This document shows, piece by piece, positions 13,459-15,062 of a DNA stretch of 15,062 nt. Source of the stretch: DATFXF01 sp035258565 (lineage in GTDB: Bacteria; Acidobacteriota; Terriglobia; Acidiferrales; UBA7541); the NCBI GenBank assembly GCA_035258565.1, contig DATFXF010000108.1, positions 1 to 15,062 of the forward strand, read 5' to 3'. The notes under the pieces are model-generated. The model did not search any database. It saw only the letters and a list, made by a program, of their open reading frames with translations, and was not told where the DNA came from. The position numbers and the translations under genes are program-made. Position 1 is the first letter of the stretch; every line of letters starts with the position of its first letter.

Positions 13459-14592
13459 ATGGCACAGAGGATCCCCACGATAGCTGTATACTTCCTCATC
13501 TCCCTGGCTGCGGCGCCAGCCGCTCGAGCCCAACAAACTCCTCCACAACGACAGGCCCCTCCCCCGAAGCAGCTCGGGAAGGTCGCGAGGGTGGCTGCTC
13601 TCACGGCTCCCACGGAGCTCAAAAGCATAAGCGACCCGAAGGAGTGCGTCCAGTACGCGCTATCATCGGTTCGAGGCATGGTCTCCGATGCTGCCGTGAA
13701 GGCTATCGATCTGAACCCCTACATTCAAAAATATCTTGTCAGGGACTGCGATGATGAGATCAAGGCCGGCAGGTTGCTGCTGATTTGGAACTGGTCGGGT
13801 AAGGAACAGATCGACGGCTACCGCATTTACCGGGTGGACGGAGGAAAGCACTCACTGGTCGCCACGCAGAAGGTCTTTACCATGCTTGGGCTGACTCAGG
13901 CGCCGGACGGGTTCAACCGCAAGTGCTACGCCGTAGCGGCCTACGCGGGCAGCCAGGAGACGGAACTCAGCAATGCCGTCTGCGTGCGCGGTGGAAGTGT
14001 GGTCCAAACAATGACCTTGCAGCCTCAGCAGCTCAGGTCTTCGCGTAAGTCGCACTCTGGAAATACGGGCGCGTTGACGGGAAACGACAAGAGCGGCGCG
14101 GATAACTTCACCCAGCTGAAGGTCGGCTACTACTACGAGACAAACAAGGCCCCGGCGGGAGACTTCTTTGCCAATGAAGTGAATAGAGGGGGGCTGTACT
14201 TCGACCTGAATTCCCTTAACGGTAGGAAGATCTACAGCGCTCGGCTGCGTCTCCGGGTGGATACCACATACGTGGGCTCTGGATTCGACTACAGCGACGG
14301 CGCACCAGGCGACAACACCATTTCGTGCGCGGCGAAAATTGGCATCGGCAGGAACTACTGGTGGAACTATACAGACTGGATTGACGGCAGCGTTGTCCTC
14401 AGCCCCGGGAGACACGTGGGACCGGACGTGGCCATGGACGTCACGAGCATCGTGCGCAATTGGGTCGAGCTGAGCTACCCCAACTTTGGCTTTGTGCTGT
14501 TTGGCGAGGACGAAAACCTCAACGCCTTTACCGAGAAGGCTTGCGAGACCACCTACACGGGGTGGATTTCGCTCGAGGTGCAGTACTACTAG
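13459..14592 (+). CDS. secreted protein with FN3-like and DNRLRE-like domains
   Basis: An exported or cell-surface protein of 377 residues. ATG 13459 is preferred because GAGG lies 6 bases upstream and the signal peptide then starts MAQRIPTIAVYFLISLAAAP, with a signal peptidase I site at Ala22-Arg-Ala24/Gln25; the frame is also open from ATG 13444. A Gln/Pro-rich linker follows. About 103-177 looks like a fibronectin type III domain (RLLLIWNWSGKEQIDGYRIYR ... CYAVAAYAG). The C-terminal 160 residues resemble DNRLRE/CBM96-type beta-sandwiches (YFDLNSLNGRKIYSARLRLR, MDVTSIVRNWVELSYPNFGF), a fold found in adhesins and glycan-active proteins. Five or six Cys suggest disulfides. As cargo of the tRNA-linked island its role is unknown, possibly surface attachment or glycan binding. 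No catalytic motif is seen. Confidence 0.72.
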   Translation: MAQRIPTIAVYFLISLAAAPAARAQQTPPQRQAPPPKQLGKVARVAALTAPTELKSISDPKECVQYALSSVRGMVSDAAVKAIDLNPYIQKYLVRDCDDEIKAGRLLLIWNWSGKEQIDGYRIYRVDGGKHSLVATQKVFTMLGLTQAPDGFNRKCYAVAAYAGSQETELSNAVCVRGGSVVQTMTLQPQQLRSSRKSHSGNTGALTGNDKSGADNFTQLKVGYYYETNKAPAGDFFANEVNRGGLYFDLNSLNGRKIYSARLRLRVDTTYVGSGFDYSDGAPGDNTISCAAKIGIGRNYWWNYTDWIDGSVVLSPGRHVGPDVAMDVTSIVRNWVELSYPNFGFVLFGEDENLNAFTEKACETTYTGWISLEVQYY

Positions 14593-14605
14593 CGAAAGCT
14601 TCGCT
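14591..14605 (+). terminator. short hairpin overlapping the stop of the secreted protein gene
   Basis: AGCGAA pairs with TTCGCT around AGC, overlapping the TAG stop. There is no T run after it, so termination here is uncertain. Confidence 0.25.
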
Positions 14606-14972
14606 CGCCGCTGCGGCTCTTCAGAGACAAGATGGCCGTCGACACGGCCCAAGCATTGTGGCGCTGAGGCCAGTGAAGACTCCGGCGATTGGCACTGACG
14701 CCAAGCGCGGTATATCTCAGCAACGCGGCCCCGCACACGCCTGAGCGAAAAGCACGCTTTCCGATTCTTTAGAGTCTCGACGCTCCCGCGCTGCCCCGCG
14801 AACGGGCACTTTCCCAATACCGGCACTCTGCGAGCGGCAGGCGGACTCGACGTACTGACCGGACTGTCGCGCGCTGCGGCGTAAGGGGTGGTCCCTTTTT
14901 TGCGTCCGTATCCGCTATCCCATGCTAGCGTAACGTGTGTTGTGTAGATTCTCTCTTAAAGGGAAAAGAAAG
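14606..14972. other. non-coding stretch, possible left end of an insertion sequence
   Basis: No gene is seen in these 370 bases. At 14884-14901 AGGG-GTGGT-CCCT is followed by T6, a weak terminator-like hairpin. The same spot (GGGGTGGTCCCTTTTTTGCG, 14885-14904) lies 136 bases before the start of the next gene and could be the terminal repeat of an IS, but the partner end is outside the window. Confidence 0.3.
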
Positions 14973-15020
14973 AGGGTGTACTTTCTCCGGAGCGGCAACT
15001 CCAAGGAGGAGGTACACCCT
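14973..15020 (+). promoter_or_regulatory. RBS-sequestering hairpin before the gene at 15022
   Basis: AGGGTGTACTTTCTCC (14973-14988) can pair over all 16 positions, two of them G-U, with GGAGGAGGTACACCCT (15005-15020). The intervening 16 bases contain a further stem GGAG/CTCC (14989-14992 with 14999-15002) around CGGCAA. The right arm includes the whole Shine-Dalgarno sequence AGGAGGAGG (15004-15012) of the gene starting at 15022, so in RNA the site would be closed. Such hairpins in several insertion sequences stop translation of the transposase from read-through transcripts. Confidence 0.7.
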
Positions 15021-15021
15021 G

Positions 15022-15062
15022 ATGCGAGAACTGGAAGTCCTCGACCGAGGTCATCTTAAGCT
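15022..15062 (+). CDS. start of a gene cut by the window end, possibly a transposase
   Basis: ATG 15022 lies 9 bases after a near-perfect Shine-Dalgarno (AAGGAGGAGGT) and opens MRELEVLDRGHLK before the window ends. Thirteen residues are too few to assign a family. The hairpin over its ribosome binding site and the possible terminal repeat upstream suggest an insertion sequence transposase; that is inference only. Confidence 0.5.
   Translation, partial: MRELEVLDRGHLK

Noticed and set aside
13852..14826. Long minus-strand open frame of 324 codons
   Set aside because: Opposite to the secreted protein gene, which has a signal peptide, RBS and domain-like composition; the minus reading has no recognisable motif.
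1..15062. CRISPR arrays, rRNA genes, riboswitches and a second copy of the tRNA 3' end
   Set aside because: Looked for by eye and not seen: no regularly spaced repeats, no rRNA-like sequence and no attachment-site duplicate within the window.

Overview
The window is about 60% GC, densely coded bacterial DNA. The genes taken together suggest an Acidobacteriota chromosome or metagenome contig: tandem PilZ genes with a Sel1-type tail, an EF-P-like paralogue, a PemK/MazF remnant of a type I associate with that phylum, a LigD-type ATP-dependent ligase fragment and a secreted DNRLRE-like protein. This is inferred from gene character only, without a marker-gene tree.

Layout. Bases 1-392 hold the 5' part of a frameshifted TnpB (IS200/IS605 family) reading out of the window. 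Next comes a plus-strand pair, a POT/PTR2-type transporter (528-1814) and a small secreted c-type cytochrome (1848-2234). It converges on a minus-strand cluster of nicotinate phosphoribosyltransferase, a nicotinamidase-like cysteine hydrolase and an EF-P-like protein (4921 down to 2256, gaps of 20 and 36 bases), i.e. NAD salvage plus a translation factor. Further minus-strand genes are an SDR oxidoreductase (5911-5084), an HU-family DNA-binding protein with its own sigma70-type promoter (6519-6232) and an M20 dipeptidase (8123-6711). Two plus-strand PilZ genes follow (8503-8865 and 9101-10366), the second a membrane protein with C-terminal Sel1-like repeats.

From 10367 on the window is accessory DNA. 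Between the Sel1 gene and a tRNA-Ser(UGA) gene (11237-11326, CCA encoded) lie decayed fragments of a tyrosine recombinase and of a PemK/MazF toxin. Immediately 3' of the tRNA is an apparently intact tyrosine integrase (11417-12583) with a strong promoter that predicts a nearly leaderless mRNA and a four-cysteine insertion before its HxxR motif. The tRNA plus integrase arrangement marks the left edge of an integrated element that runs off the right end. Its visible content is a frameshifted small ORF coupled to the integrase, a LigD ligase domain cut off and fused to a two-helix membrane tail, a secreted FN3/DNRLRE-like protein, and at the very end the start of a new gene (15022) whose Shine-Dalgarno sequence is completely buried in a 16-bp hairpin, as in some insertion sequences.

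No single undescribed system is complete here. The best leads are the RBS-sequestering hairpin at the right edge, the EF-P paralogue with Ala at the tip normally occupied by Lys/Arg, the nicotinamidase-like protein with Cys in place of the metal-binding Asp, and the chimeric ligase fragment in the tRNA-linked island.
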